Assembly: GCA_030680405.1 (NCBI GenBank)
Contig: JAUXVT010000011.1
Span: 1-64,000 of the forward strand
DNA from: Thiobacillus sp.
GTDB lineage: Bacteria; Pseudomonadota; Gammaproteobacteria; Burkholderiales; Thiobacillaceae
DNA: 64,000 nt
Direction: 5' to 3'
The translations under genes were made by a program, and so were the position numbers. Positions 40,194-50,049 of this stretch are shown here, piece by piece; within the stretch, counting starts at the first letter, position 1, and each line of letters opens with the position of its first letter. The notes under the pieces are model-generated. The model was not told where the DNA came from, searched no databases, and saw only the letters and a program-made list of their open reading frames with translations.

Positions 40194-40627
40194 CTGGCAA
40201 GAAAAGGAATCCGAGTGAAGAGCTAGAACGGCTTGCCGATGCTCTTGTTGAGGACATCTTGAACGCAACGAATCAGGAAATACTTGATGAGGCGCAAGTG
40301 GACTACGGCAATGCCAAGGTTGGTGCCGATGAAATACGTGCGCTATTTCAACTAGCAAGAACCAAGGTGGCCAAGGGACGGCTTGAGACTGCAAGGAATG
40401 GCCTGGCGGCAGACCGCGCAAAGGGAATGGGGAAAGTATTGCCCTTCGATATAGCCAAGTCTCGCCAAATCGTTTCCAAATTTGCCGCAAATGATTCAGA
40501 ACTGCAGGGCAGGTTGACTATGGCGGCCCGAATGGGTGAAGAGCTATCTGATCAGGATATCCAGGGAATCATTGAAGATATGATCAAACTAGGCATTCTG
40601 ACGGAAGATGGCAGTGAGGAATCATGA
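40190..40627 (+). CDS. Unknown helical protein between sigma-like and ImmA-like genes
   Basis: A 145-aa charged, mostly helical protein with no signal peptide. Nothing in it matches a family I know. The middle (FQLARTKVAKGRLETARNGLAADRAKG) is basic and could bind nucleic acid or act as a peptidase substrate; the C-terminus is acidic. It overlaps both neighbours by ATGA, so it is made in step with them. Anti-sigma or adaptor is a guess from context. Confidence 0.72.
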   Translation: MTGKKRNPSEELERLADALVEDILNATNQEILDEAQVDYGNAKVGADEIRALFQLARTKVAKGRLETARNGLAADRAKGMGKVLPFDIAKSRQIVSKFAANDSELQGRLTMAARMGEELSDQDIQGIIEDMIKLGILTEDGSEES

Positions 40628-41409
40628 GTCTAACGGCATCAGAGGTCTTGTTGCAGGAACTGGGAGTCACCGATCCTGAAGAAATAGATGCCGAGGCGGT
40701 TGCATGGCATGTCGGTATCACGGTTAAGTATCGGTCTCTCGATGGTTGCGAGGCACGCATTCTTGGTTACGGTAATAAGGCGGTCGTTACTGTGCATTCT
40801 GACCGACCAGAACCTAGGCAACGATTTTCCTTGGCTCACGAACTTGGGCATTGGCATCATCATCGCGGCCGTGCTTTTATTTGTCGGTCCGAAGAAATTG
40901 GCGGTCAAGGTGTAAAGAGACCAGAGGTCGAAAAAGTGGCTGACGCCTATGCTGCCAACTTGCTGATGCCTTGGTATCTTTTTTCACCCCAGGCCTTGGC
41001 TATCAAGAGACCTACTTTTGGTGAAATCCGGAATTTGGCGAGCATTTTCAAAACCAGCTTCACGGCTACAGCTATACGATATGTGGAATCCAATGCAAGT
41101 CCGGTAATGATTGTTTGTCATGGCCGAAACGGTCGAAAGTGGTTCAAGCGTTCTCGGGATATTCCTGAGAGGTGGTTCCCGCGAGATGATCTTGATGCCG
41201 ACTCATATGCCTTTGATGTCCTTTTCGGGGATAGAGGTGAACATGCACCTGCACTTATTGATGCTTCGGCCTGGTTCAACAGACACGAGGCGGATCGGTA
41301 CGAAGTGCGAGAACAGACCATATCAATCGGGAGCGGGGAGATTCTGACCCTTTTGCATATTTCGGATGAAGAAATGCTTGCCGAAATAAGTAATCAAAAG
41401 GGTTGGTGA
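40624..41409 (+). CDS. ImmA/IrrE-family zinc metallopeptidase
   Basis: A 261-aa protein with the metallopeptidase motif HELGH (72-76) within RFSLAHELGHWHHH and a downstream glutamate helix (EVEKVADAYAANLLMP) that supplies the third zinc ligand. ImmA/IrrE peptidases cleave partner repressors after a stress signal, and related enzymes control phage-defence operons. Here the partner would be the sigma-like or 145-aa protein. The C-terminal 110 residues are of unknown function. Confidence 0.88.
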   Translation: MSLTASEVLLQELGVTDPEEIDAEAVAWHVGITVKYRSLDGCEARILGYGNKAVVTVHSDRPEPRQRFSLAHELGHWHHHRGRAFICRSEEIGGQGVKRPEVEKVADAYAANLLMPWYLFSPQALAIKRPTFGEIRNLASIFKTSFTATAIRYVESNASPVMIVCHGRNGRKWFKRSRDIPERWFPRDDLDADSYAFDVLFGDRGEHAPALIDASAWFNRHEADRYEVREQTISIGSGEILTLLHISDEEMLAEISNQKGW

Positions 41410-41679
41410 AGATGCTGAATGGCCAGATTTTGTATCAGCCAGCCTTTCGTTGTTAATCGCTGAATGTTCGAGACTGGCTGATTCCCGGGTCGTGGCGCAA
41501 ATAGCGGACGTTCGCATGGACTAACGGGCTCCGCTAGACCGTCTCCTAAGGCCGAACAAAAGACGGTCGGACTACCCGATTAGTGACCGTGGTGGCTGGC
41601 TAACAGAAGCCGACCCTTCGCCTCACGCCTCACGTCACATTCAGGGCGGCAGTAAATGAGGAGCCTAAAATAACTCGCC
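41410..41679. other. Right boundary of the accessory island, no gene seen
   Basis: 270 bp without a supported gene. It has two perfect inverted repeats: ATCAGCCAG/CTGGCTGAT (41434-41442, 41474-41482) and GACCGTCT/AGACGGTC (41537-41544, 41561-41568). Neither has a clear T-run. A GCGGACGT word near 41505 recurs at the left boundary. Confidence 0.45.
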
Positions 41680-42381
41680 TCAGCGGGGCACCTGCGCATA
41701 ACCCATGTAGCGCTTGATGACAGCAACACGGCGCTGGTAGGCGCGCGAGCTGCGATGGTTTTCGTACCAGCGCGGGTTGGGCACCATCGCGGCCATGCGC
41801 GCGGCCTGGTCGCGATTGAGCTTGGCGGCGGAGGTTTTGTAGTAGCGGCGGGCGGCGGCTTCGGCGCCGTAGATGCCGTTACCCCACTCGATGACGTTGA
41901 GATACACCTCGAGGATGCGGCGCTTGCTCCAGGTTGCTTCGATCATCAGGGTGATGACCGCTTCCTGGCCCTTGCGGATGAAGCTGCGCTCGCCGGACAG
42001 GAACAGGTTCTTGGCGAGCTGCTGGCTGATGGTGGAGCCGCCGGCGACCAGTTTGCCTTTTTTCAGGTTCTTTTCGACGGCGGCCTGGATGCCTTCGACG
42101 TCGAAGCCTTCGTGCTCGATGAATTTCGTGTCCTCGGCGGCGACGATGGCGCGCTTCAGGTGGATGGAAATGCGCTCATACGGCACCCATTTATGGCGCA
42201 GCTCGGCGTCGGGATCCTTTTCCTGCTGGCGCGCCAGCCCCGCCTCCATAAACGCAGTGGAGGAGGGGTTGTGATCAATCCACCACAGCACATGCGCGAA
42301 CATCCACAGCTGATACAGCAGCACCAGCGCGATCGCCGCGGCGATGCCCTTGCCCAGCCAGCGCAACGCGGTGCGCATCAT
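41680..42381 (-). CDS. mtgA: Monofunctional peptidoglycan glycosyltransferase
   Basis: A 233-aa GT51 enzyme that polymerises lipid II. One N-terminal membrane anchor (about 12-32), then the catalytic block [17 protein letters not shown] (Glu near 85), [45 protein letters not shown] and AAMVPNP. There is no transpeptidase domain, hence MtgA. The start at 42381 overlaps aroE (ATGA). Confidence 0.95.
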   Translation of the reverse strand: MMRTALRWLGKGIAAAIALVLLYQLWMFAHVLWWIDHNPSSTAFMEAGLARQQEKDPDAELRHKWVPYERISIHLKRAIVAAEDTKFIEHEGFDVEGIQAAVEKNLKKGKLVAGGSTISQQLAKNLFLSGERSFIRKGQEAVITLMIEATWSKRRILEVYLNVIEWGNGIYGAEAAARRYYKTSAAKLNRDQAARMAAMVPNPRWYENHRSSRAYQRRVAVIKRYMGYAQVPR

Positions 42382-43175
42382 GCGCGCAGCGCCGCGATGA
42401 CGGGCGCGGTGTCGGGACGCACGCCGCGCCACAGATAAAATGCTTCGGCCGCCTGCTCCACCAGCATGCCAAGGCCGTCGGCGGTGGCCGCACCGTGCGT
42501 GCGTGCAAAGCTGAGGAAGGGGGTGTCGCGCCCGTACATCATGTCGTAGGCCAGCGTGTCCGCGGTGAAGACGCGCGGCGACAGCGGCGGCAGTTCGCCG
42601 GCGAGGCTGGCGGCGGTGGCGTTGATGACGAGATCGAAGGGTGTGTCCGCCGCGTCGAACCCGCACGCGGTGACGCCGTGGCCAAACAGCCCGGCGAGTT
42701 CCTGCGCACGGCTGACGGTGCGGTTGGCGATGACGAGCGCGGAAGGCTTCTGATCGAGGAGCGGCTCGATCACCCCGCGCGCCGCGCCACCGGCCCCCAC
42801 CAGCAGGATGCGTTTGCCGGCCAACGGACAGTTCAGATTGCGGGTGAGATCAGCCACCAGTCCGGCGCCGTCGGTGTTGTCGCCGAGGATGCCGTCTGCA
42901 TCGAACAGCAGCGTGTTCACTGCACCCGCACGCTGGGCGCGTGGGCTGAGACGATTCGCCAGCGCAAACGCCTGTTCCTTGAACGGCACGGTGATGTTGG
43001 CGCCGCGCCCGCCCACCACGATGAACTGCGCCACGCTCGCGGCAAAGCCGTCGAGCGGCGCGAGGATGGCCTCGTACGTCATGTCCTGCCCGGTCTGGCG
43101 GGCAAAGGCGGCGTGGATATGCGGGGATTTTGAGTGGGCAATCGGGTGCCCGAATACGGCGTAACGGTCGGTCAT
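42378..43175 (-). CDS. aroE: Shikimate dehydrogenase
   Basis: AroE reduces 3-dehydroshikimate with NADPH. The 265-aa enzyme has the substrate motif [24 protein letters not shown] (catalytic Lys), NTDGAGLV, the NADP loop [12 protein letters not shown], and the [16 protein letters not shown] end. Start at 43175 gives the usual N-terminus (MTDRYAVFG); an in-frame ATG at 43184 is also possible. Confidence 0.96.
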   Translation of the reverse strand: MTDRYAVFGHPIAHSKSPHIHAAFARQTGQDMTYEAILAPLDGFAASVAQFIVVGGRGANITVPFKEQAFALANRLSPRAQRAGAVNTLLFDADGILGDNTDGAGLVADLTRNLNCPLAGKRILLVGAGGAARGVIEPLLDQKPSALVIANRTVSRAQELAGLFGHGVTACGFDAADTPFDLVINATAASLAGELPPLSPRVFTADTLAYDMMYGRDTPFLSFARTHGAATADGLGMLVEQAAEAFYLWRGVRPDTAPVIAALRA

Positions 43176-43239
43176 GGCGGCCATATTTTAGCTGCTGAAG
43201 CGACCGCGGTGCGTTTTGTGTTGCCCGAGGCCTGGCGTG

Positions 43240-43695
43240 TCAGCCCTGCGTCCAGGGCAGGCCGTGGTATTTCCAGCCATTGAGTTCGTTGCGGTGGCCG
43301 GTGGCCTTGTTGAGATCGCCTTCGAAACCTTCCAGCACGTTGTAGCAATTGCCGCGCCCAGCCTCGGTGCAGGCGGCGGCGGCCCAATGCGAGCGTGCAC
43401 CGTTGCGGCAGATGAAAATCAGCAACCCTTCCGGATCGGTGGCATGGGCGATCTGTGCCAGAAAATGGGGATTGAGCGCCCAGCCTGGCCAGGATTGCCA
43501 TTCGACATGCACCGCATCGGGGATGGCGCCGTTCAATTCGAGTTCCGCCCGCGAGCGTACGTCGATCAGGCGTGTCCCGGGTGCAAGGTGCAACAGCTCA
43601 CGCGCTTCGTGTGGCAGCAAGGCGCCAGCGAAAGACCAGGAATGCGCCTGGCTGCGGCTGTGGGCGGTGTCGAGCAACTCGGTGATGCGTCCCAT
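43240..43695 (-). CDS. Rhodanese-domain protein
   Basis: A 151-aa single rhodanese domain with RLIDVRSRAELELNGAIPDAVHVEW and the active-site loop CRNGARSH, where Cys can carry a persulfide. The substrate is unknown; a sulfur-transfer role fits a sulfur oxidiser but the gene is not in the dsr region. It lies 64 bp upstream of aroE on the same strand. Confidence 0.88.
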   Translation of the reverse strand: MGRITELLDTAHSRSQAHSWSFAGALLPHEARELLHLAPGTRLIDVRSRAELELNGAIPDAVHVEWQSWPGWALNPHFLAQIAHATDPEGLLIFICRNGARSHWAAAACTEAGRGNCYNVLEGFEGDLNKATGHRNELNGWKYHGLPWTQG

Positions 43696-43749
43696 GGCGG
43701 ATTCCTTTATTGTTCACTCAGTATATGAAATTCGCTGTTTGACGCAATG

Positions 43750-43887
43750 CGCACCAATGTGGTGCGTTAAGGGATTTGGGTGCATGTTAATGGTGCGTTA
43801 ACGAAAGCCGACTCTGCACTATCCTGTCGCATAGGCCTTGTGGCACAATGATCCAAGCTCGATTTCGTACATGGCACGGTTGCTGCT
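43750..43887 (+). promoter_or_regulatory. NtrC sites and sigma-54 promoter of glnA
   Basis: CGCACCAATGTGGTGCG (43750-43766) fits the NtrC palindrome, and a weaker TGCATGTTAATGGTGCG follows at 43781-43797. TGGCACGGTTGCTGCT at 43872-43887 fits a sigma-54 -24/-12 element with correct GG-N10-GC spacing. Transcription would start near 43898, 61 bp before glnA. This is the expected nitrogen-limitation control. Confidence 0.8.
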
Positions 43888-43958
43888 AAATTAAATTCAT
43901 TGCGGCACCCCATTGTGGTGTCGTTAATTTTATCCATTACAGTTTGAGGAGATTCAGC

Positions 43959-45368
43959 ATGGCCGTGGCCGATGTGATCAAGATGATTCAGGACAACGAA
44001 GTGAGGTTCGCTGACCTGCGTTTTACCGACACCCGTGGCAAGGAGCAGCACGTTTCCATTCCCGCTCGTCTTGTGACCGAGGACTGGTTTGAAGACGGCC
44101 ATCCCTTCGACGGTTCCTCGATCGCCGGCTGGAAGGGCATTCAGGCCTCCGACATGCTGCTGAAAGCCGACCCGGATTCGGTCTACATGGATCCCTTCTT
44201 CGACGAGCCCACGCTGATCCTGACCTGCGACGTGATCGAGCCGTCCGACGGCAAGGGTTACGAGCGCGACCCGCGTTCGGTGGCCAAGCGCGCCGAAGCC
44301 TATCTGAAATCGACCGGCATCGCCGATACCGCCTACTTCGGCCCCGAACCCGAATTCTTCATTTTCGATTCGATCACCTGGCACGACAACATGTCGGGCT
44401 GCGGCGTGAAAATCAATTCCGAAGAAGCCGCCTGGTCATCGGCTGAAAAATTCGAGAGCGGCAATACCGGCCACCGTCCCGGCGTCAAGGGTGGCTATTT
44501 CCCGGTGCCCCCGGTCGACAGCCTGCAGGACATCCGCGCCGCCATGGTGATGGCGCTGGAAGAAGCCGGCGTCCCGGTGGAAGTGTTCCACCACGAAGTG
44601 GCGACCGCCGGCCAGTGCGAAATCGGCACCCAGTTCAGCACGCTGACCAAGCGCGCCGACTGGACGCAGACGCTGAAGTACATCGTGCATAACGTCGCCC
44701 ACGCCTACGGCAAGACCGCGACCTTCATGCCCAAGCCCATCGTCGGCGACAACGGCTCCGGCATGCACGTGCACATGTCGCTGTGGAAAGACGGCAAAAA
44801 CCTGTTTGCGGGCAACGGTTATGCCGGCTTGTCCGAGCTGTGCCTGTATTACATCGGCGGCGTGATCAAGCACGCCAAGGCGCTGAACGCGATCACCAAC
44901 CCGTCGACCAACTCGTACAAGCGTCTGGTTCCCGGCTTCGAAGCGCCCGTGATGCTGGCTTACTCGGCACGCAACCGCTCGGCTTCGATCCGCATTCCGA
45001 TCGCCGCCAGCGAAAAGGCCCGCCGCATCGAAACCCGCTTCCCCGATCCCATGGCCAACCCCTATCTGTGCTTTGCCGCGCTGATGATGGCGGGCCTGGA
45101 CGGCATCCAGAACAAGATTCACCCCGGCGATCCCTCGGACAAGAACTTGTACGATCTGCCGCCGGAAGAAGAAGCGAAGGTCCCGAAGGTCTGCCACAGC
45201 CTGGAAATGGCGTTGGAGGAACTCGACAAGGATCGCGAGTTCCTGACCCGTGGCGGCGTGTTCACCAATGACATGCTTGACGCCTACATCGAACTGAAGA
45301 TGGAGGATGTCACCAAGTTCCGCATGACCACGCACCCGGTCGAGTTCTCGATGTATTACTCGCTGTAA
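43959..45368 (+). CDS. glnA: Glutamine synthetase, type I
   Basis: GlnA condenses ammonia and glutamate. The 469-aa subunit has [12 protein letters not shown], the ATP/metal block [11 protein letters not shown], the [18 protein letters not shown] signature, [17 protein letters not shown] and the adenylylation tyrosine in NLYDLPPEE, so it is probably controlled by GlnE. The start at 43959 has GAGGAG upstream. Sigma-54/NtrC sites lie in its promoter. Confidence 0.98.
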   Translation: MAVADVIKMIQDNEVRFADLRFTDTRGKEQHVSIPARLVTEDWFEDGHPFDGSSIAGWKGIQASDMLLKADPDSVYMDPFFDEPTLILTCDVIEPSDGKGYERDPRSVAKRAEAYLKSTGIADTAYFGPEPEFFIFDSITWHDNMSGCGVKINSEEAAWSSAEKFESGNTGHRPGVKGGYFPVPPVDSLQDIRAAMVMALEEAGVPVEVFHHEVATAGQCEIGTQFSTLTKRADWTQTLKYIVHNVAHAYGKTATFMPKPIVGDNGSGMHVHMSLWKDGKNLFAGNGYAGLSELCLYYIGGVIKHAKALNAITNPSTNSYKRLVPGFEAPVMLAYSARNRSASIRIPIAASEKARRIETRFPDPMANPYLCFAALMMAGLDGIQNKIHPGDPSDKNLYDLPPEEEAKVPKVCHSLEMALEELDKDREFLTRGGVFTNDMLDAYIELKMEDVTKFRMTTHPVEFSMYYSL

Positions 45369-45389
45369 ACCCAGCGCGTGCAGCAAGCG

Positions 45390-45415
45390 GGGGCGGCTTC
45401 GGCCGCCCCTTTTTG
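45390..45415 (+). terminator. Terminator after glnA
   Basis: GGGGCGGC/GCCGCCCC stem with a TTCG loop region followed by five T, 22 bp past the glnA stop. It separates glnA from the DUF4124 and glnLG genes. Confidence 0.9.
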
Positions 45416-45484
45416 CTGGCGGGTTGCGGCTGTCAAGATTGCCGGATTTTGGTCGTTAACAAACGGGTACGCTACACTCAGCCC

Positions 45485-45955
45485 ATGCAAATCGCCCGAC
45501 TTTCCTTCCTGTTGTGTCTGATTCTGGCTGCGCCCGCGCAGGCGGAAATCTACAAATACGTCGATGAAAGCGGTCAGGTGACGTTTACCGACGTCTACAG
45601 GAAGGGGGCCAAGCGCATCGAGCTGCCGGGCGCGCCAGCGCCGCTTCCGGCCGGTGAAAAAGCGCCCCGGCGGACGTCCTACAATCCCAGCCCGGCGAAT
45701 TTTCCGCGCATCGATGCCGGCACACAGAAACACCGCGACGACATCCGCCGCCAGGTGCTGCAGGACGAAATTGCCGGCGAACGCCGCAATTCCGACGAGG
45801 CGCGCCGCCAGCTGGCGCTGGGTGTGCGTCTGCAGCCCGGCGAGCGCGAGACCGACGCAAGCTATCTCAATCGCGTGAAAAAATTGCGCGCCACCGTGCA
45901 GCAGCACGAGCAAAACGTCGCCTCGATCCAACGCGAACTGGCCAATCTGAAGTAA
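45485..45955 (+). CDS. DUF4124 exported protein
   Basis: A 156-aa protein with a signal peptide (MQIARLSFLLCLILAAPAQA) and the DUF4124 motif EIYKYVDESGQVTFTDVY right after the cleavage site, then a Pro-rich linker and a charged helix. Periplasmic; function unknown. Genes of this type recur between glnA and glnL in betaproteobacteria. Confidence 0.85.
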   Translation: MQIARLSFLLCLILAAPAQAEIYKYVDESGQVTFTDVYRKGAKRIELPGAPAPLPAGEKAPRRTSYNPSPANFPRIDAGTQKHRDDIRRQVLQDEIAGERRNSDEARRQLALGVRLQPGERETDASYLNRVKKLRATVQQHEQNVASIQRELANLK

Positions 45956-45975
45956 GCGTCTTGCTCCACTTGCTC

Positions 45976-45991
45976 TGGCACAATCAGTGCT
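45976..45991 (+). promoter_or_regulatory. Sigma-54-like element before glnL
   Basis: TGGCACAATCAGTGCT has TGGCAC, GG-N10-GC spacing and GTGC in place of TTGC. The implied start (about 46002) falls at the glnL start codon, so either the transcript is nearly leaderless, translation starts at the ATG at 46010, or the match is fortuitous. Confidence 0.4.
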
Positions 45992-46003
45992 TCTAGTGAG
46001 TGC

Positions 46004-47059
46004 ATGAGCATGATGCCACCTTCCCCAACCGAATTTTCCGGACTTGATTGTTTGTCCACCGGCGCCATGGTGCTGGATGCCGATGGCGGCATCGTCTATG
46101 TCAATCCGGCGGCCGAAACGCTGCTCGGCGTATCAGGCGCGCTGCTGATCGGGGACAGCGCCGACCGAACGTTTGAGCGCAGCACCGAGTTGCTGACGGC
46201 CATTCGGACAGCGCGTACCGCACAGGAAATCGTCATCGAATACGAGCTCGACGTGGCGGTGAGCGGCCATCCGCCGATTCGCCTCGGCTGCAGCATTACG
46301 CCGCTGGAGAAACCGCCGCACGCCGTTCTGATCGAAATGCGCGCGGTCGATCCTCAGCTGCGCATCGCCCGGCTGGAGCAGGCGCGCCTGCAGCAGGAAG
46401 CCAACCGTGAACTGCTGCGCAACCTGGCGCACGAAATCAAGAATCCGCTCGGCGGCATTCGCGGCGCCGCGCAATTGCTGGAGCACGAACTGCCGCGCGA
46501 AAGCTTGCGCGAATACACCCAGGTCATTATCAAGGAATCGGACCGTTTGCAATCGCTGATGGAGCGATTGCTGACACCACACCGCATGCCCCGTTTTGGT
46601 GCGGTGAATATTCACGAAGTGCTGGAGCGCGTCCGCAGCCTGATTCTGGCCGAAACGCCGAGCGTCACGCTGCGGCGCGACTACGATATCAGCCTGCCGG
46701 AAATCCGCGCCGATGCCGAACAACTGATCCAGGCCACGCTCAACATCGCGCGCAATGCGGTGCAGGCGATGCACGGCCAGGGCGAGATCGTCTTCAAAAC
46801 CCGGGTGGCGCGGCAGATCACCCTGGAAAGCCGCCGCTACCGGCTGGGCTTGCGTGTCGAGATCATCGACAACGGCCCCGGCATCCCCGAGGAAATCCGC
46901 GAGCAGATTTTCTATCCGCTGGTGTCGGGTCGCGAAGGCGGCAGCGGCCTGGGGCTGGCCGTCGCGCAGACGCTGGTCGCGCAAAACCACGGCACCATCG
47001 ACTGCGAAAGCCGCCCCGGTCACACCGTGTTTTCGATTTTTCTTCCCTTGCCTACTTGA
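46004..47059 (+). CDS. glnL: Nitrogen regulation sensor kinase NtrB
   Basis: A 351-aa cytoplasmic histidine kinase/phosphatase that controls NtrC under PII signal. PAS-like N-terminus (GAMVLDADGGIVYVNPAAE), phospho-acceptor box NLAHEIKNPLGGIRGAA (His near 142), N-box ATLNIARNAVQAM, and ATP-lid motifs DNGPGIP and GGSGLGLAVAQ. Followed directly by glnG. An alternative start is the ATG at 46010. Confidence 0.96.
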   Translation: MSMMPPSPTEFSGLDCLSTGAMVLDADGGIVYVNPAAETLLGVSGALLIGDSADRTFERSTELLTAIRTARTAQEIVIEYELDVAVSGHPPIRLGCSITPLEKPPHAVLIEMRAVDPQLRIARLEQARLQQEANRELLRNLAHEIKNPLGGIRGAAQLLEHELPRESLREYTQVIIKESDRLQSLMERLLTPHRMPRFGAVNIHEVLERVRSLILAETPSVTLRRDYDISLPEIRADAEQLIQATLNIARNAVQAMHGQGEIVFKTRVARQITLESRRYRLGLRVEIIDNGPGIPEEIREQIFYPLVSGREGGSGLGLAVAQTLVAQNHGTIDCESRPGHTVFSIFLPLPT

Positions 47060-47064
47060 ACATC

Positions 47065-48483
<1,419 letters not shown>

Positions 48484-48510
48484 TCGCCCGGGCGGGCGGA
48501 TGACGAAGCA

Positions 48511-48542
48511 ACAAAAAAGCCGACACGCAGTCGGCTTTTTTG
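48511..48542. terminator. Bidirectional terminator between glnG and grxD
   Basis: AGCCGAC/GTCGGCT stem flanked by six A on the left and six T on the right. It serves the converging glnG (plus) and grxD (minus) transcripts. Confidence 0.93.
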
Positions 48543-48558
48543 CATTCGGGGCGCGGCG

Positions 48559-48879
48559 TCAGGCAGCCTGCGCTTCTTCCAGCAACTTCTGGATTTCGCC
48601 CTTCTCGTACATCTCGAGCATGATGTCGGAACCGCCGATCAGTTCGCCCTTGACGTAGAGTTGCGGGAAGGTCGGCCAGTTGGCGTAGTACTTCAGATTT
48701 TCAAAAATTTCCGGGTCGGCCAGCACGTTGACCGCCAGAAAATCCTTCACGCCGCAGGCCTGCAGCACTTGCGCCGCGCGCGACGAAAAGCCGCATTGCG
48801 GAAACTGGGGCGTGCCTTTCATATACAGCACGACGGTGTTGGTGGTGACTTGGTCACGAATGCGGTCTAGCGCGGTCAT
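48559..48879 (-). CDS. grxD: Monothiol glutaredoxin
   Basis: A 106-aa CGFS-type glutaredoxin (Grx4) that carries or delivers [2Fe-2S] clusters. Visible are KGTPQFPQCGFSSRA with the CGFS active site near 29-32, the WPTFPQLYVKGELIGGSDI glutathione-binding block and the EKGEIQKLL helix. The start at 48879 has AGGAG upstream. Confidence 0.96.
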   Translation of the reverse strand: MTALDRIRDQVTTNTVVLYMKGTPQFPQCGFSSRAAQVLQACGVKDFLAVNVLADPEIFENLKYYANWPTFPQLYVKGELIGGSDIMLEMYEKGEIQKLLEEAQAA

Positions 48880-48943
48880 CTCAGGGCTCCTGAACAATAC
48901 TTGAGTGGAATACTCGGGAATTATACGCGCAGCGCGGTCGGCG

Positions 48944-50044
48944 TCAAGCCGGTTTGGGGGTGCTGTTGTCCAGGTAGGGGCTGATGAAGGCCTTGTGGAA
49001 CAAGTGCGGCAGCAGCAAATGCGCGGGCATGCGCAGCCAGTGGGCGCGCACGAAGGCGGCCAGGCGGGCGGCCGGGGTGAAGACGTCGGCGCAGCTGGTG
49101 TGCGCAGGCGCGAGTACGCGGGTGAAGACGCGGTCCATCAGGGCGAGCGTGGCGCGATTGGGCGCGGCGGCGTCCAGGGTGGTCATCACGCTGTCTGGAA
49201 CCGGCGTATCGAGAAAGTGGCGCAGATAACGCAAGGCATAGAACAGCGAGCGGTTCAACTGCAGCTCGTCGGCGCGCGCAGTCAGGCGCGGCCAGAAATC
49301 GCGATCCGCAGTGGCGTCGCGCAGCAGCAGATCGAGGTCGGTCAGGTCGCGCAGGCCATGCGGCAGTTCGCCGTCGTGGAACAAATGCGTGGCGGAATGC
49401 AGGATACGGTCTTCCGCCGCCAGCACATAGATGCCGGGCAGGCCTTCCACCGCGACGGCGCGGCTGCGCAGCTTGGCGGAATCCGGGTGGTAGCGCGCGG
49501 TGTCGGGCAGAATCGCGTGATGGACGTCAATCACCGTGGCGCGCTGGATATGTTGCATCGGGGGGATCTCGTGCATCCAGCGGCGGTAGTAGCGCTTGTC
49601 ATACTCCGACAGCCCGGTGGCGTGCCAGCCCGCCAGCATGAGCGAGGATTCGGCCTGCGGCAGCCGCTCGCGCGGCACCAGAATGTCGATGTCATTGAAC
49701 AGTCGCCCCTCCGCAGCGGGCAGACTTGCGGCGACGTAGGCCGCGCCCTTGAGCACGATCAGCGGACTGTCGAGATCGGCCAGCGCGGCGCGAAGCTGTT
49801 GCAGTTCCCAGTGCACCGCGGTTCGCTGCTTGCTGGCCAGCGTTTCGGCGGCGTCGAAATGCCAGCGTGCCGCCGCAGGGATTGCCGCGGTCAGCCCGTG
49901 CTGGCGCAAGCGGTGTGCCAGACGCGCCAGCAGCCCTGCTGCCCGTGCCTGCCGCACCAGCGTGTCCCACTCGCTTAGGGACAAGAGGGTGATGGCGTCG
50001 GGCGTGCGCAGGGTGCGGACGAGCAAATCGCGGGACATTGGCAT
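48944..50044 (-). CDS. Nucleotidyltransferase-like protein of the HprK/PqqD cassette
   Basis: A 366-aa protein of the uncharacterised NTP_transf_5 type: helical N-terminus, then the nucleotidyltransferase core KGAAYVAASLP...RLFNDIDILVPRERL (the two Asp of DIDIL as metal ligands, near 118-122) and VIDVHHAIL. Similar enzymes occur with HprK-like kinases in lasso-peptide tailoring clusters. It is the last of four minus-strand genes, 5 bp after the kinase. Substrate unknown. Confidence 0.82.
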   Translation of the reverse strand: MPMSRDLLVRTLRTPDAITLLSLSEWDTLVRQARAAGLLARLAHRLRQHGLTAAIPAAARWHFDAAETLASKQRTAVHWELQQLRAALADLDSPLIVLKGAAYVAASLPAAEGRLFNDIDILVPRERLPQAESSLMLAGWHATGLSEYDKRYYRRWMHEIPPMQHIQRATVIDVHHAILPDTARYHPDSAKLRSRAVAVEGLPGIYVLAAEDRILHSATHLFHDGELPHGLRDLTDLDLLLRDATADRDFWPRLTARADELQLNRSLFYALRYLRHFLDTPVPDSVMTTLDAAAPNRATLALMDRVFTRVLAPAHTSCADVFTPAARLAAFVRAHWLRMPAHLLLPHLFHKAFISPYLDNSTPKPA

Positions 50045-50049
50045 GGAGG

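Noticed and set aside
43854-43870. Second sigma-54 site at TGGCACAATGATCC near glnA
   Set aside because: It lacks the GC at the correct 10-bp spacing from GG; the element at 43872 fits better.
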